DNA from: Erigeron canadensis
Taxonomy: Eukaryota > Streptophyta > Magnoliopsida > Asterales > Asteraceae
DNA: 64,000 bases
Direction of reading: 5' to 3'
Assembly: GCF_010389155.1 (NCBI RefSeq)
Contig: NC_057769.1
Coordinates: forward strand, 13,826,735-13,890,734
Below, in pieces: positions 11,166 to 23,064 of the stretch (position 1 is the stretch's first letter; each line of letters opens with the position of its first letter). A program made the position numbers and the translations under genes. A model generated the notes under the pieces. The model was not told where the DNA came from. It searched no databases and saw only the letters and a program-made list of their open reading frames with translations.

Positions 11166-11457
11166 GGTCGCATTTGTTTCACAGAATTTGATGAAATCTG
11201 ATTGAATTGGAATTGAATTTCATTCCTTAGTGTGTTTGGTTGTTCAAAGAAGGAGGAATCTCATTTCGTAGTAATGTAAACATTCCATCATTTGATGGAA
11301 TCTTCATTCCTTGGGGATGGAGGAAGGAATTTCATTCCTTCCGTCACTTAAATTCTCGAAAAACAAAAAACATTCCATCAAATTCCATTCGTTCATATTC
11401 TAATTCCTTTAAAAAATTTCATTCTTTCTAAAAACATTCAGTGAACTAAACACGCCC
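11166..11457. mobile_element. Tourist-like MITE, 292 bp
   Basis: Terminal inverted repeats GGTCGCATTTGTTTCAC and, at the right, GTGAACTAAACACGCCC, flanked on both sides by TAA (11163-11165 and 11458-11460), the duplication of PIF/Harbinger MITEs. The interior is rich in GGAATTTCATTCCTT inverted motifs and can fold on itself. A 63-codon open frame inside it is not coding. Confidence 0.8.
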
Positions 11458-11460
11458 TAA

Positions 11461-12220
11461 TTGTTATCAACAAGGACATGAGGTTCAATAAAATAATACC
11501 AAGATGTTCATGGAATTTAATACGATATTGTGTTGTGGTTGAATATCTTGCAAATGGGTTGATGAAAACATGTGGTCCTAAATGAGAAACTTTCCTTAAG
11601 TTCTACCCTCTCATATTTCCATATATTATATTTCAAAATGATTAAAACATGTGTGTTTCAAGTTCAACTATATGAATGTGAAGATTGTGAGAATATGATG
11701 AGTGCTGAACCATATAGTTATAATGGAAAATAATAAATCATTTTAAAGATTAGCTTAAAAATCTTTTTAAAATTATAAGAATATGATATGTGTTATCTAT
11801 TTTTTTTTTTTTTCAATCTTGTCTCCTAATTTTTCCACTTGTTACCATCTCATAATTAGAAGAATTTTTTAGGTCATTTTATTAGAATGATTAATCATTT
11901 CTCAATTATAATTCTTGTGGTCAAACCATCAAAATCACACCAGTCATTTTTCGTAAACGGATGAAGTTTTATTTAATTTGTTAGTTTAATTTATAGTTTT
12001 TAGAAAATGTATTGCTAATTATCAATATTATATTATTAGATTTTAGGCCCGTATCAAATACACGAATTTTATAACATTATCAATATAAAAATTAATATAT
12101 GTAATAAAAATCAATACTTGTACGTTAAAATGTAGAAATATACTTTAAATTTTTTTGAGATATTCAAATATAAATATTGAATACTAAATCATACGAAGAC
12201 TAGATGGTGTAACATGGTTT
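11461..12220. other. AT-rich stretch, nothing seen
   Basis: No recognisable gene; composition like other intergenic parts of the window. Confidence 0.4.
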
Positions 12221-13910
12221 CTTTTATACAAACTCTTCTAGAGAAACAATATTTTAACTTTAATTACACAAATGACCGAGTTCTCACTGATGTCTTGAAA
12301 AAAAGTATTTTATTTTCGTTAACCATGGTTCTTAAGAACAATAAAAATAGCAGTTGGTTCATGGGTTTTCAATGATTTCGTGTGTTGTGATTTTATTTGT
12401 AACTTTGTAAGGTTCGACTTATATAAGAAGAATCTAATTTCTAATAATAGTTTGAATCTAATTTCTAATAATAACAATGATTTTCCTAATTATAGTTTGA
12501 TTACAAATATAATAACAATAATATTAAATTAATAATTCTCTTTAAATTGGGTTAAAGTGTAAATTGGTGATGGAAAACCAAAAAGTATAAATTAGTCATT
12601 TTTAAATTAGGTTAAAGTGTAAAATTGGTAATGGAAACAAGAAAGTGTAAATTAATTAGACATGGTTTGATTTAGTTAATTTTAAGAAATTGAGGTCTGT
12701 GATTGGTCAATTAAGGTTTGGTCAGTTGCCTTTTAGTATACATGAAGATAAAGATAAAGCAAATAGCCCATGTCTAAATTTTAAGTTTCAACATTTACTT
12801 CCCCAAAATGTCCCTTTTATCTATTCTATATTTACCTAAAATAACTATAATACTCTTTTATACAAACTCTTTTAGAGAAGCAATATTTTAACTTTATTTA
12901 CACAAATGACCGAGTTCTCATTGGTGTCTTGAAAAAAAATATTTTATTTTCGTTAACCATGGTTCTTAAGAACAATAAAAGTAGCAGTTGGTTCATGGGT
13001 TTTCAATGATTTCGTGTGTTGTGATTTTATTTGTAACGTTCGGCTTATATAAGAAGAATCTGTATCCTAATTATAGTTTGAATCTAATTACTAATGATAA
13101 CAATGATTTTCCTAATTATAGTCCGATTACAAATATTATAACAATAATATTAAGTTAATAATTCTCTTTAAATTGGGTTAAAGTGTAAATTGGTGATGGA
13201 AAACCCAAAAGTGTAAATTAGTCATTTTTAAATTAGGTTAAAGTGTAAAATTGGTAATGGAAACAAAAAAGTGTAAATTAATTAGACATGGGTTGATTTA
13301 GTTAATTTTAAGAAATTGAGGTCTGTGATTGGTCAATTGAGATTTGGTCAGTTGCCTTTTAGTATATATAAGGATAAAGATAAAGCAAATAGCCCATGTC
13401 TAAATTTTAAGTTTCAACATTTAGTTCCCCGAAATGTCCCTTCTATCTATTCTATATTTACCTAAAATAACTATAATACTCTTTTATACAAACTCTTCCA
13501 GAGAAACAATATTTTAACTTTAATTACACAAATGACCGAATTCTCATTGATGTCTTGCAAAAAAATATTTTATTTTCGTTAGCCATGGTTCTTAAGAACA
13601 ATAAAAGTAGCAGTTGGTTCATGGGTTTTCAATAATTCGTGTGTTGTGATTCTATTTGTAAGGTTCAGTTTATATATGAAGAATATGTATCCTAATTATA
13701 GTTTGAATCTAATTTCTAATAACAACAATGATTTTCCTAATTATAGCCTGATTACAAATATTATAACAATTATATTAAATTAATAATTCTCTTTAAATTG
13801 GGTTAAAGTGTAAATTGGTAATGGAAAACCAAAAAGTGTAAATTAGTTATTTTTAGATTGGGTTAAAGTGTACAATTGATAAAGGAAACCAAAAAGTATA
13901 AATTTGGGTT
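12221..13910. repeat. Three tandem units of about 635 bp
   Basis: Units start with CTTTTATACAAACTCTT at 12221, 12855 and 13491 (periods 634 and 636); the third is cut at about 13910. Each holds the landmarks CAAATGACCGA, TTAACCATGGTTCTTAAG (or TTAGCC) and GCAGTTGGTTCATGGG, and ends with two copies of the 60-bp GTGTAAATTGGT repeat also seen at 4.15-4.45 kb. Units differ by scattered substitutions and small indels. No open frame spans a unit. Confidence 0.85.
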
Positions 13911-14084
13911 AAGGATGGAGCCCGTCAGTTAGATCACTCCATCATCGCCACTGCCATCACCTCTATCACCGCCGCAACGCACGGAATAAAGGTGATGATT
14001 GAGTTTGATTTAAAAAGTTTTTAGAGGTTCCTTTAAAATTTAGGGTTCCTAAAATAACTTTTCAATATGTATTTATACAGATAA
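13911..14084. other. Helitron-end-like GC-rich patch
   Basis: Holds ATCGCCACTGCCATCACC and CCGCCGCAACGCACGG, which resemble the 3' ends of the Helitrons at 10.7 and 56.2 kb, but the CTRR end and the 5' end are not identifiable. Confidence 0.3.
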
Positions 14085-14270
14085 AAGTGAATATAAAGTT
14101 GTCCGGCGCCTAAGCTTAGGTGTGGAACCCCTCACATACTAATTTTTTAATATTTGTTATATTTAGTTAAATCACATGGCCCCCATGAATTTTATGGATT
14201 AAAAAAACAATATGTGAATGTTCCACACCTAAGCTTAGGTACCTAACAGCCTTATATTTTCATACCCCAT
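14085..14270. mobile_element. CCTAAGCTTAGG-family MITE, complete
   Basis: Near-palindromic element of about 185 bp. The left end runs through CGCCTAAGCTTAGGTGTGG and CCCCTCACATAC; the right end is the inverse (CCACACCTAAGCTTAGG, CTAACAGCCTTATATT), followed by (TA)n. Its centre has GGCCCCCATGAATTTTATGG. Other copies in this window are at 8959, 16030, 58526 and 58619. Confidence 0.75.
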
Positions 14271-14296
14271 ATTTATATATATATATATATATATAG

Positions 14297-16016
14297 GGCA
14301 ATCAAATAAGAACAATTTTAAATTAATTACACAGTGACAACACTTAAAAACTACATTTTGATACATTAAAAGTCCATAAAACGAACATAGTTTATAACTA
14401 ATTAGCATTATTTAAGGGGATTATTACCTATCGATGTAATTAATTATGATCAAATGTCTATGTTATGTAAGAATCTTGTAAAATCTCTATGTTATGTACT
14501 CAACTTTCAAATCCGATTATTGGATGTACCTTACCGATCAAAAACTTACACGTTGCAGCTTATTTGGTTGTCACATATACCCGGTTCCATCTAATAACCA
14601 GGATTTGAAAGTTCATTACATTACATAAACATTTTACCAGATCGTTACATAAGATAGATATTTTATTATAGTTAGTTACATTTACAAATAATAATCCCTT
14701 ATTTACGTGTTTAACAACACATTGGTCTGTCAAAATCGAGAAAATCATGTTTTTTGTTTTATGCATCCATCTTGGATGCAAATTCATCCAAATGATGCAT
14801 CCAACAAATAACGTGATTTTTTCAATTTTGACATCTCAATGTGTTGTTAAACACTTAAATAATGATAATTAGTTATGCACTATGTTAGTTTTATGGAGTT
14901 TTTGTTGAGTCCCAATGTTCATTGTAAATTTGGTGATGACAAATCTAATAGATAGACATTTAGAAATCTTTTGGTTATAGTAATCTGATCTGAGTCAGAC
15001 TAAGCTGACACAACTTACTATCTGTTTCTGACTTAGATCATGCTTCATGGTTTATATTTGTAATCTTATGGAAGCAAGTGTTGTTTAAGCTGCATCAACA
15101 ATGTTTATAGCATTCAATCCAAGTCGAAAAGAAGGATTGAAGATAGAAGACCAAGTTGATAGTGCAAGACAGCTTGGGATTAGCAGTCAGCTTAGAAACA
15201 CTTAGCCAGATTGGTGCTTTGACAAATGGCCCAATCTGTGTCTGACAATCAAGTGAAGATAACAACCTGGATTTGTGATAAGGTCAAATGACGTTTCTAG
15301 GAAGGTTCCTAGGATCCAGGTTGGTGGTTGGTGTTATATATGCGTGTCCACACTCTCATTGGATGAAAAAGAATGTGTGATAGTACTTTGGGGACCACAA
15401 GGCCTATGGAAGGCACGATTAAATATTTCTTTGTCATCCAATAGAAGAATACGTGGCTACATTGGATACCAAGTGAAGAAAGACTTTCGCCTATAAAAGC
15501 CTCATTCCATGATTGCATATGGGTGACATTCCTGAGAATCATTCTTCACATAAAAGTTTCTCTTCTCTTACACACAGCTTAGCATGTCAGAGATCAGCTT
15601 GGGCTAATTCTCTTGAGTAGTAACTTGTTGATTGTAATTTGTCCTTTTAGAGGGTTGTTTAGATATCCATAAGCTATCTTGTTTCCGTAACAACCCTGTA
15701 ATTCTTTGTATTGATTATTTCTTAATAAAGAGTTACCTTGAAAGTTCCAATCTGTGTACAAAAATGTCTTTTATATTTACTGTTTTACTATTTTATTGAT
15801 TCCTGTTCTTTATTTACTTAATATATAAGCTGAGTCTTTAAAACGTTTTAATAAAAGTTTGTAAAGATCAAATTAAGTAGTATTCCCCCCCCCCCCCCTC
15901 CTCTCTACAACTGTTTCGTGTACAATGACTTTGGTATATTGATACACCTTGGGACGTGTCAGTTTTAATGCATCAAAATGATGTTTTTAAGTGTTCTCAC
16001 CATTTTTATTTCAAGA
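14297..16016. mobile_element. Terminal-inverted-repeat element split by a solo LTR
   Basis: The left arm (about 14310-14420: GACAACACTTAAAAACTAC, TTTTGATACATTAAAAGTCC, AACTAATTAGCATTATTTAA) is matched in inverse order by 14855-14902 (TTAAATAATGATAATTAGTT, ACTATGTTAGTTTTATGGAG), and the match resumes after the solo LTR at 15962-16010 (TAATGCATCAAAATGATG, TTTTTAAGTGTTCTCACC). The arms are therefore about 95-110 bp and the right arm was interrupted by the LTR insertion. The interior (14421-14854) is non-coding and has smaller inverted repeats. Superfamily unassigned. Confidence 0.65.
14903..15961 (+). mobile_element. Solo LTR, 1059 bp, with perfect 5-bp target duplication
   Basis: Begins TGTTGAGTCCCAATG and ends CTTGGGACGTGTCA, flanked by GTTTT at 14898-14902 and again at 15962-15966. 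A TATA box (CTATAAAAGC, 15491-15500) and a polyadenylation-type AATAAA (15724-15729) sit in plus-strand order, as expected of an LTR. A tract of 14 C lies at about 15885-15899. No internal region or second LTR is present, so the element body was lost by recombination between its LTRs. The short open frames across 15275-15542 overlap this LTR and are not believed to be coding. Confidence 0.85.
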
Positions 16017-16029
16017 GTGTTATTACCGG

Positions 16030-16215
16030 AGGATAAAATTATGTGGTTGTCATGTACCTATCTTAGGTATAGAACTCTCAAATGCTAATTTTTTTAATCC
16101 GTATTAAACATGGAGAGTCAATCATTTATTTTATTATACAATAAATATTAGAATATTATTATTGAGAAGTTTCTATACATAGGATAACCACACATTCACA
16201 TTTCCCAATATATAT
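16030..16215. mobile_element. Degenerate CCTAAGCTTAGG-family MITE
   Basis: ATGTACCTATCTTAGGTATAG near the left and TATACATAGGATAACCACAC near the right are decayed versions of the inverted ends of the complete copy at 14085, with TATATA on the right flank. The palindromic core is largely lost. Confidence 0.5.
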
Positions 16216-16723
16216 GGTACTGAGGCAAGTACAAAATATGTATGAAAACATGAGACCCACAAATTCCAAGTTTGAAATCGAATCACCAAACTAAAGATAT
16301 GATATCAATAGAGATTAATATATAGATGATTATTGATTGTTGCAAATATAGGTTAATTTAGTTAAAATGTAGGAAAAGGTTCATGTGAGAACCATTTGAT
16401 TTGAAAAACTATGAGAACTTCTATATTATAACTTGATGTTTATATGTGAATGATATATGTGAACATATTCGTTCACATATGAATTGTCAAGTTATGCTTA
16501 AAATTACCTATATTCATATGTAAATAGTTCTCACATGAATCTTACCTTAAAATGTATTCTATACAAGTTATACATTATTGGTTAAGTTGTTTAGAAAAGC
16601 TATACATAACAAAACCATAGCAACATATATAAGAGTTTAATTTCCCGTTCCGACTACAAACATGAACATTTCAATCAACCCCCTTTCATTACATTGATTT
16701 AGTGTCAAAATTCAATTGGCTAC
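16216..16723. other. AT-rich stretch, nothing seen
   Basis: Lies between the decayed MITE and the Tat-type element; includes the left target-site bases GCTAC (16719-16723). No gene recognised. Confidence 0.4.
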
Positions 16724-17338
16724 TGATGATATACCCTATACGGAGCTCTAGCTCCGTATCCGAAGCAGAAGCAGAATACGAAGTCATCTTTGTAAGCAGG
16801 TAAATTTACTTATCTATATATCCAAAACGGAGCTCGACCTCCGTTCAAAATGATTAATCCAGAGCCCAAGGTAGCAAATACCCAGCTTCGAGAGAAGATA
16901 TTCCAAAAAGACTGGATATAGATCTTTTCCATGATTATCCGATTAAACAATAATATTGAGCTCCGATTAACTCAGACACGGCTTGGTAACAAGATTACCA
17001 CAAATCTCCTCAAGAAGGAAATAAGATATTCTCTAAAGAGGAAGAGATTTACCCCCCCCCCCTCTCCAAGATATTTACCCTCTATATAAATAGAGGATGA
17101 GTCATACGGCACATTCATCATACACAATACGCAATAATCACAAAACCCTCACTCATCGTTTATTCGAGCTCCGAATAAACCTTAAGAAAATCCCATAAAC
17201 CCTAAGTCTGACATAGGACTAATAACAATAGGCGTAAAGCGGTCTTCGACCGTTTGACCGGAAGGGAATCGCCGACAAAACACCACAGACCATACTCACA
17301 CCTCCAGTTGAGCCATAGCGCGATTATTTGATCAAACA
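16724..17338 (+). repeat. 5' LTR of the Tat-type element
   Basis: Starts TGATGATATACCC and ends ATCAAACA. Contains the inverted motif ACGGAGCTCTAGCTCCGT near its start and about seven further GAGCTCCG or CGGAGCTC copies. A TATA-like CTCTATATAAATAGAGG lies at about 17081-17097. Confidence 0.9.
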
Positions 17339-17341
17339 AAT

Positions 17342-17358
17342 TGGCGCCATCCGTGGGA
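17342..17358 (+). promoter_or_regulatory. Primer-binding site of the Tat-type element
   Basis: TGGCGCCATCCGTGGGA lies three bases after the 5' LTR, the expected place for a tRNA primer site. TGGCGCC is complementary to a tRNA 3' end of the form GGCGCCA; the exact tRNA cannot be named from memory with confidence. Confidence 0.75.
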
Positions 17359-17423
17359 CACCACTAAAAAAACATACACAGTAAAAAACACAAAAAGAAT
17401 CCCACCCAAGGTCATAATAATCT

Positions 17424-19490
17424 ATGGCTGACGAAGATTATTCTCCAAGAACAACTGGTTCAGGGGGTCCCGGACACCGGGGGGGGGGGGGACCGGGCTT
17501 CCAGGACGGGTTTTCTTTCGACACGCCTAGTCATAACTATCGTCCACCTATCATTACAGCAGGTGGCCATAGTTCGAATTTGGGTGAAACGTCAAACGCT
17601 CAGAATGCCCCCGAATGGCCTGTGACCCAAATTTCTAACCAAGACAGACCTACAGTGACCCCCCCCCCTTGGAGCGGTACCCAGACAGATCCTCAATAGT
17701 AGAACGTGCCACAGAGCGATACGCCCCAGAAGAACGCGCGTCCAAAGGGTTTGCATCGCGGGAGCGCGCTACGGAACGGACCGTTTCAGAAGAACGCACA
17801 CCAGATAGGTCTGCCTCAGAGCCAAGCGGACTGGGAGTGGTGTCGCGAAGCCAAGGGGTTGAAAGATTAATACCGCAAGACCTTAACCCATTTAGAATCC
17901 TGACACCTCTACAAGGTCAGAACCCTGGAGGGCCGATAATGAGCTCACCAGATCAAGGACCAAATAGGCCCACGGTGATACCCCCGGAGAACTAGTGGGT
18001 TCGTGTTAACGCCCCTACAGAGGCAAAGCCCGGAGCAGGTAAGGCCAGGCTTTACATCTATAAGCCAAAGAACACAAATACCCTTAGGGGGTAATAACAG
18101 GGCATCAACGTCAAGTGAGCGCGAGATAAACGATTACGACACCTTAAGCACAATCATGAATCAATTAAGGGAAGCAGGTCAGATCCGTAATGTCACCAGA
18201 AATCTGGAAAATGAGTACGATTCTGACTCGGTGGACGAATACATCGAGGCAGATCCTCCCCCGAGAAGAACAAACTAGGGAGCACCCATGCATCAGGAAA
18301 GGCGAACACAAGAAACCATAACCCCACCAAGGACAACGGGGATACAGATAAAAGAAAGGCCGAACCCAATTACCCAAAGAGAAGAAGCGCTTTGAGAACC
18401 ACTCCAGAGGCATACCCCCAAGACAAATAGAGGTCTGGAGGTTCCGCCAGAACCAAGACAAAATGAAGAAGGGCCAAGAGGGAACCAGCAAGGATTCCCC
18501 CGGACCAGAAGAAATGTGGCCCGCCTGGATTATGACACTTACAAATTGGAAGACCCGAACCCGGTAGATCTCTCTCATCTGGTTAACACAGAAAGCCCAT
18601 TCTCGATGACAATACAAAGTCACCCATTACCAGCAAAAATGAAATATCTACAACATTTTGGATATTATGATGGGAAAAGTGACCCAGATGACTTCCTGAA
18701 AAAATTCATCGGTGCAGATCTGATCCAGAGGTGGGATATGCCAACCACCTGCCACGTATTCTCATATTCACTAATAAATGATGCACGAGAATGGATCGAC
18801 AGACTGCCCAAAAGCAGCATTGATAGTTTTGAAACGCTCAAAAATAAGTTCAAATCCAAGTTCAGCATGCAGAAGAAGCACAGGAAGACACACATCACTG
18901 TGCATAACATTAAACAAAGAGAAGGTGAAAAAACAAGGGATTTCATTGTCAGATACACCAATTAAACACAACAAGTACGAGGACGGCCGGAGAGCCAAAG
19001 GAATTCTGGACTTATCCATGGGCTACACACAATAGACCTCGTCGAACATCTAAGCACCGACTTGCCAAAAACCTATGACGGGCTAACAGGAAAAGCTCAT
19101 GTCTGGTTAGACGCCAGGGAAATCACAAATGTGGATTTTTCCTCAGGAAGAAAGCGTAAAGAGTATAGAGGGAACGGAAGGTTCCCCTTATATGGACGAG
19201 AAGACAACCAATGGGGAGGAAGGGACAAAGATAGTAGGATTGATATGCTATCCAATCTCACCAAAACCACAAAGCAATTTTCCTCACGGAGCCGATCGTT
19301 TCGGCTTTCCAGACCCCAGCTAAACTGATAACAAAAAAGAAAAACATGGAAAAATACTGTGAGTACCACAGAGACCATGGGCATGACACAAACAGCTGTA
19401 GAAATTTAAGAAGGGCCTTCGAGGAGGTTGTGGAGTCAGGAAAGTTAGACCACCTTGTTAAAGGAATCCGCCAACCAACATGAGTAAAAA
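17424..19490 (+). pseudogene. Tat-type gag, fragmented
   Basis: The first frame begins at the ATG at 17424 (MADEDYSPRTT) and is low-complexity. Homopolymers near 17480 (G run) and 17660 (C run) and several frame changes break the reading before 18516. From 18516 a recognisable gag core appears: FSMTIQSHPLPAKMKY, YYDGKSDPDDFLKKF, AREWIDRLPKSSI, then a sequence of Retrotrans_gag type through HNIKQREGEKTRDFIVRYTN, ending in a stop at 18963-18965. A further gag tail follows in shifted frames (PKTYDGLTGKAHVW, 19062) and then a zinc-knuckle-like CEYHRDHGHDTNSC (about 19360-19400), where gag of this group usually ends. Gag forms the particle that packages the element RNA; this copy cannot make an intact one. 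Confidence 0.8.
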
Positions 19491-19605
19491 ACGGACCAGA
19501 CAAAGCTGAGAAAACACCACCGGCACAAATCGTCATGATACGATTAGAAGTATACAGAGATCCCCCACAGGAGTAGCTTTACCAGTTCCCGCCACAAAAG
19601 GATAT

Positions 19606-20024
19606 AATCCCTTCTAGTGACCCAATTGTGATTGAAGCCGATATCGCGGGTTTAAAGATGAGGAATGTTCAGATAGACGGTGGTAGTGAATGTGACATTC
19701 TTTATGAAAAATTCTTCTCCGAATTACCAAGGAGCGTCAGAGAAAAGTTGCGTAAAGTTGAAAGGCCATAGATAGGATTCGCAGGAGAACGAACGTGGCC
19801 CATCGGGGAGCTTCGTACAGAAGTAACAACTGGAAAATACCCAAACTGGAAAACGAAAAAAATCACGTTTCTGGTAATCACAGCAGACTCTGGGAACAAC
19901 ACAATCCTTGGAAGAGAGACAATGCGAAAGTTCGGGATCATAGCATCAACGATCCATTCACAAATAAAATTCCAGAGTGAAGTAGGGATAGCGACATTGT
20001 CATCCAACCTATTAAACGAATGAT
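19606..20024 (+). pseudogene. Tat-type retropepsin-like protease domain
   Basis: One frame shows the catalytic-type motif IDGGSECDILYE (about 19674-19709), then FFSELPRSVREKLRKVERP, a stop at 19768-19770, then GFAGERTWPIGELRTEV, NTILGRETMRKFG and SQIKFQSEVGIATLSS, a typical aspartic-protease order for Ty3/gypsy pol starts. The reading ends at a stop near 20024. No RT follows. The single in-frame stop and lost pol make it non-functional. Confidence 0.75.
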
Positions 20025-20706
20025 GGGTGCACGGGAACAGATGGAGCTCTTTAGACAACGAAGGCAAAGAGCTCTCCATTCGTTCAGGAATGGAAACACA
20101 GTCCCCCGAAACACCAGCTTTCAGACGAAGAATATGCAGACGGAATAGAGGAGCCAAGAAGAACAAGAAATTCAGAGGCTCAGGGAGAAGGACGGAGGCC
20201 CATAGAGACCTCCGTCAGAAAGTGAACTCCCTAAAAAGACAAAAGGGATAAGCCCGGATTAGCTAACCGGATAAGTCCAAAAGAAGAAAGCTAGCAGCTA
20301 GGAACCTTACTATGTAATGTCCTCCTGCCAGTTATTTTTGCAATAAAATAAAGCTTTCAACAAAATTTTTAAAAGATCGATCGAAATAAAACACGCGTAG
20401 ATAAATAAAAAGACTTCGTGTAAATATTAAAGGGGACGCCCATTAAGACATTCACGAAGCAACAAAAAGAGCCTCCCGAATAAAAAGGGAACGACCAACA
20501 AACCACTCAAAGACGGACTCATTACGCATGATGAAGTTAAGGGTAAGTTAATTATATTACAGGAACCATAATTACAATGACCTTCCTCAACACAAAGGAA
20601 GGCCAGAAAAAAATCATCCAAATTGTTCAAAGACGCGCATGCCATCAAAAGAAAGATTGTCTAAAGGATTACACAAAGATTGTTCAAACTGTTCAACAAG
20701 GTCAAA
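20025..20706. other. Remnant between protease and antisense gene
   Basis: Holds no RT, RNase H or integrase motif in either strand. An AATAAAATAAAGC near 20342 looks like a polyadenylation context. This is where about 3-4 kb of pol would be expected in a complete relative. Confidence 0.6.
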
Positions 20707-22656
20707 TCATAATATCCATAGGAGTTGAGGAGCAACCTGTAGGAGATCAGATGGAGAGGCTTCGGGATCGGAGGCAAGCTTGCGAAGGTATGCGGAGTAT
20801 ATATTGGCCAAATCATTTAATGCAGAATCAAGGCGAGCAGCTGTGTCCTCTGGGATTATGCGGCCCTCTAGATTGATCATACCGTCTGCAACTAGAGCAT
20901 GCATTAACCCCGCTTCTCATCAATTATGTTCAAATTACAGACCTTTGATAGCAGCTCCCCAACTTCAGGGCCATTGATGAAAGACTTACATACACGAGGG
21001 ATGACTTCAACAATCAGCCTCCCATACTTTCCCGACCTCTCTGCGAGTGCATCCTGTGCATCCTTCTCTAAGCCATCCTTTTTCGCAACTGGTTGCTCAA
21101 AGACTCCACCTCTCTCTCCTTCTCCGCATAATCCTCTGTGCATCGGTCCTCGTAGTGCTTAGCTCAGATTGTAAGGCCCCACAGTCCAACTCCAGGTCGG
21201 CTACCTTGGCTTCCAGAGCAAGCTTCTCCGTCATCAATTCCTCATACTGCGCCTTCGATGGTCCAGATTCCTCAGCATTCTCCCGCAATCTTGAATCCAG
21301 AGCACTACCAAGAGTAGCACCGCAAAAGATGGAGTGGTTGAAGAACGCAGACAACTCCGAGACCTCCATGTTCATCAAACCATTTACCCATCCAAAAGGA
21401 GCAATGCTTTGTAAATTACGATGACAGGAGGATGCATCAAGAGCCTCCACAAGAGGATTGAAGGCTACGAAAATAAATAATAAGGGTCAAACTCATAACA
21501 AAGAACTCTCGCATGGAAGCAAGCAATTAATAAAAGACTTACATGAGGACTGCAGAGGAACCTTATTGACCTTCGTCTTCAACTTTTTTGGTCGATGACC
21601 AACAGCACTATTTGACACACTCTTCCTCTTCCTCAAACGACTTCCAAAAGTATTCTCTTGGGTTCTTCCCTCTTCTTAAACATCTTCACCAACACCATCT
21701 GAGACGTTACCAATATCCTGCCCCTCCACTGGCTCCCGAGTTGCAGGAGCCAGTACCTGAGGCAACAAATCAGGGATAGGCCCCTCTTGAACCACGGTCA
21801 AAGGAACAGGAGGAGGAGCTAGAGTCACTGGCCTAAAGATGACACCAGACAATGCAGGCTGCCTATCAATAAGCTGCTTAAAAGACATTTCTGCAAAGAA
21901 AACAACTTGGATCAGTACCTAACCTATCTAACAAGGAGAAGACAAAACATAATACAATAGAATTAACCTACCCTGACCATCAAACTCAATTGCAAAATCC
22001 AAAGTGTCGTTCTCCCAACACATTTCAACCTGAGACTTAAATAACACAACCTCAGGATATACACACAACTTTAACCGATAAGAGCACAGGCTATCGACAT
22101 ATGCCTGTCTAACACCACGCACACTGGGACACCTATTGACTCATACATCAACTTATTCCTATCTAACAAACCAGTACAAGTAGGAGGAATTGATGACCGA
22201 TCAACAAAAACAAATAAATTCTTCCAATCCCACCTCAACACCACCGGCGACAAAGAGCTCATAGTCACCATTTTTTGACACGGTGACCCAATCACCAGAC
22301 TCTTTCAGCTTATAAAAGAAATTGAACAACGCAACAGATGGTTCTATATGGTTTGCATGACACAGGATTTGGAAAACAATAATTTTAGCGATACCAGTCG
22401 GATGAACAGTGAAAATTTGGCATCGGTAGTAATCTATGACGTCAAGAAAGAAAGATGAAAAGGGGATCCTAAGGTTACCAAGAGAAAAAGATTTCACATA
22501 CATACCTACAAACCCCACCGGAGGATCGCATATGGATTGCCTTCTTTCTGGGTACCGAACCAAGTTAGGGTTTTGGGCAAAATATGTACCTACGAAACTC
22601 TGATAGGCAGACCGATTCAACACATTGGTAATATTTTTTATTCCTCTTTTCGACAT
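20707..22656 (-). pseudogene. Antisense gene of the Tat-type element (gypsy-type 'Transposase_28' domain)
   Basis: Minus-strand gene starting at the ATG at 22654-22656 (MSKRGIKNITNVLNRSAYQS). Exon 1 has the features of the Pfam family called putative gypsy-type transposon: DPPVGFVGMYVKSFSLGNLR, then FFLDVIDYYRCQIFTVHP, and LKESGDWVTVSKNG. A frame change occurs near 22250, and the reading continues with WDWKNLFVFVD. Clean GT-AG introns are seen at 21891-21971 (81 bp; donor GTAGGT, acceptor TTTGCAG) and 21465-21542 (78 bp; donor GTAAGT, acceptor TTCGTAG); a third, about 20882-20942, is possible. Downstream is a heptad-rich stretch (AQYEELMTEKLALEAKVADL) suggesting a coiled coil. A stop lies in the exon near 21680, so this copy is damaged. 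The role of antisense ORFs in Tat elements is unknown. Confidence 0.7.
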
Positions 22657-23050
22657 TATGGTTATATGGAATAAAAGGAGGAAGAAAGAGGATGATAATA
22701 TACCTGGGTAGCGTATGGTGAATCGCAAAACAAAGGAAGGGAAGGCGGAGAGCGGAGAGCAGAGATGGAAACACAAAAAGGGGAAAACTCTTATTTTGTG
22801 GTAATAAATTGGTATTTATATTGGTAATAATCATGGGTAACTACCCAGTGATAAATTACCCCGAGAGTTGTGCCAACAAGTTGCCACTAAGGGATAAAAA
22901 GTCATTATGGCTTAAACCTAATTCACCTAATACGACTCATGGAACATCGGAGCAACGAAGAACGTTCCTTTCGGTTTCGAATGTATGACACTTACTATGT
23001 TTTTCGATTTTTTATGTCTAATGCGATGTCCTACAGATAGCACCTCCCAT

Positions 23051-23064
23051 CAGACTGGGGGGCT
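23051..23064 (+). promoter_or_regulatory. Polypurine tract of the Tat-type element
   Basis: CAGACTGGGGGGCT ends directly at the 3' LTR start (TGATGATATACC at 23065), the position of a plus-strand primer in LTR elements. Confidence 0.75.

Noticed and set aside
11240..11431. 63-codon open frame
   Set aside because: Entirely inside a Tourist-like MITE made of inverted GGAATTTCATTCC motifs.
15275..15542. Opposed open frames of 73 and 77 codons
   Set aside because: They lie inside a solo LTR across its TATA region and show no protein family.
18165..20166. Minus-strand open frames opposite the Tat-type gag and protease
   Set aside because: The plus strand has the recognisable gag and protease motifs; the antisense gene with introns lies only further right.
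22565..22834. Upstream minus-strand frame of 89 codons before the antisense gene
   Set aside because: Out of frame with the recognised exon and overlapping its start; no family resemblance.
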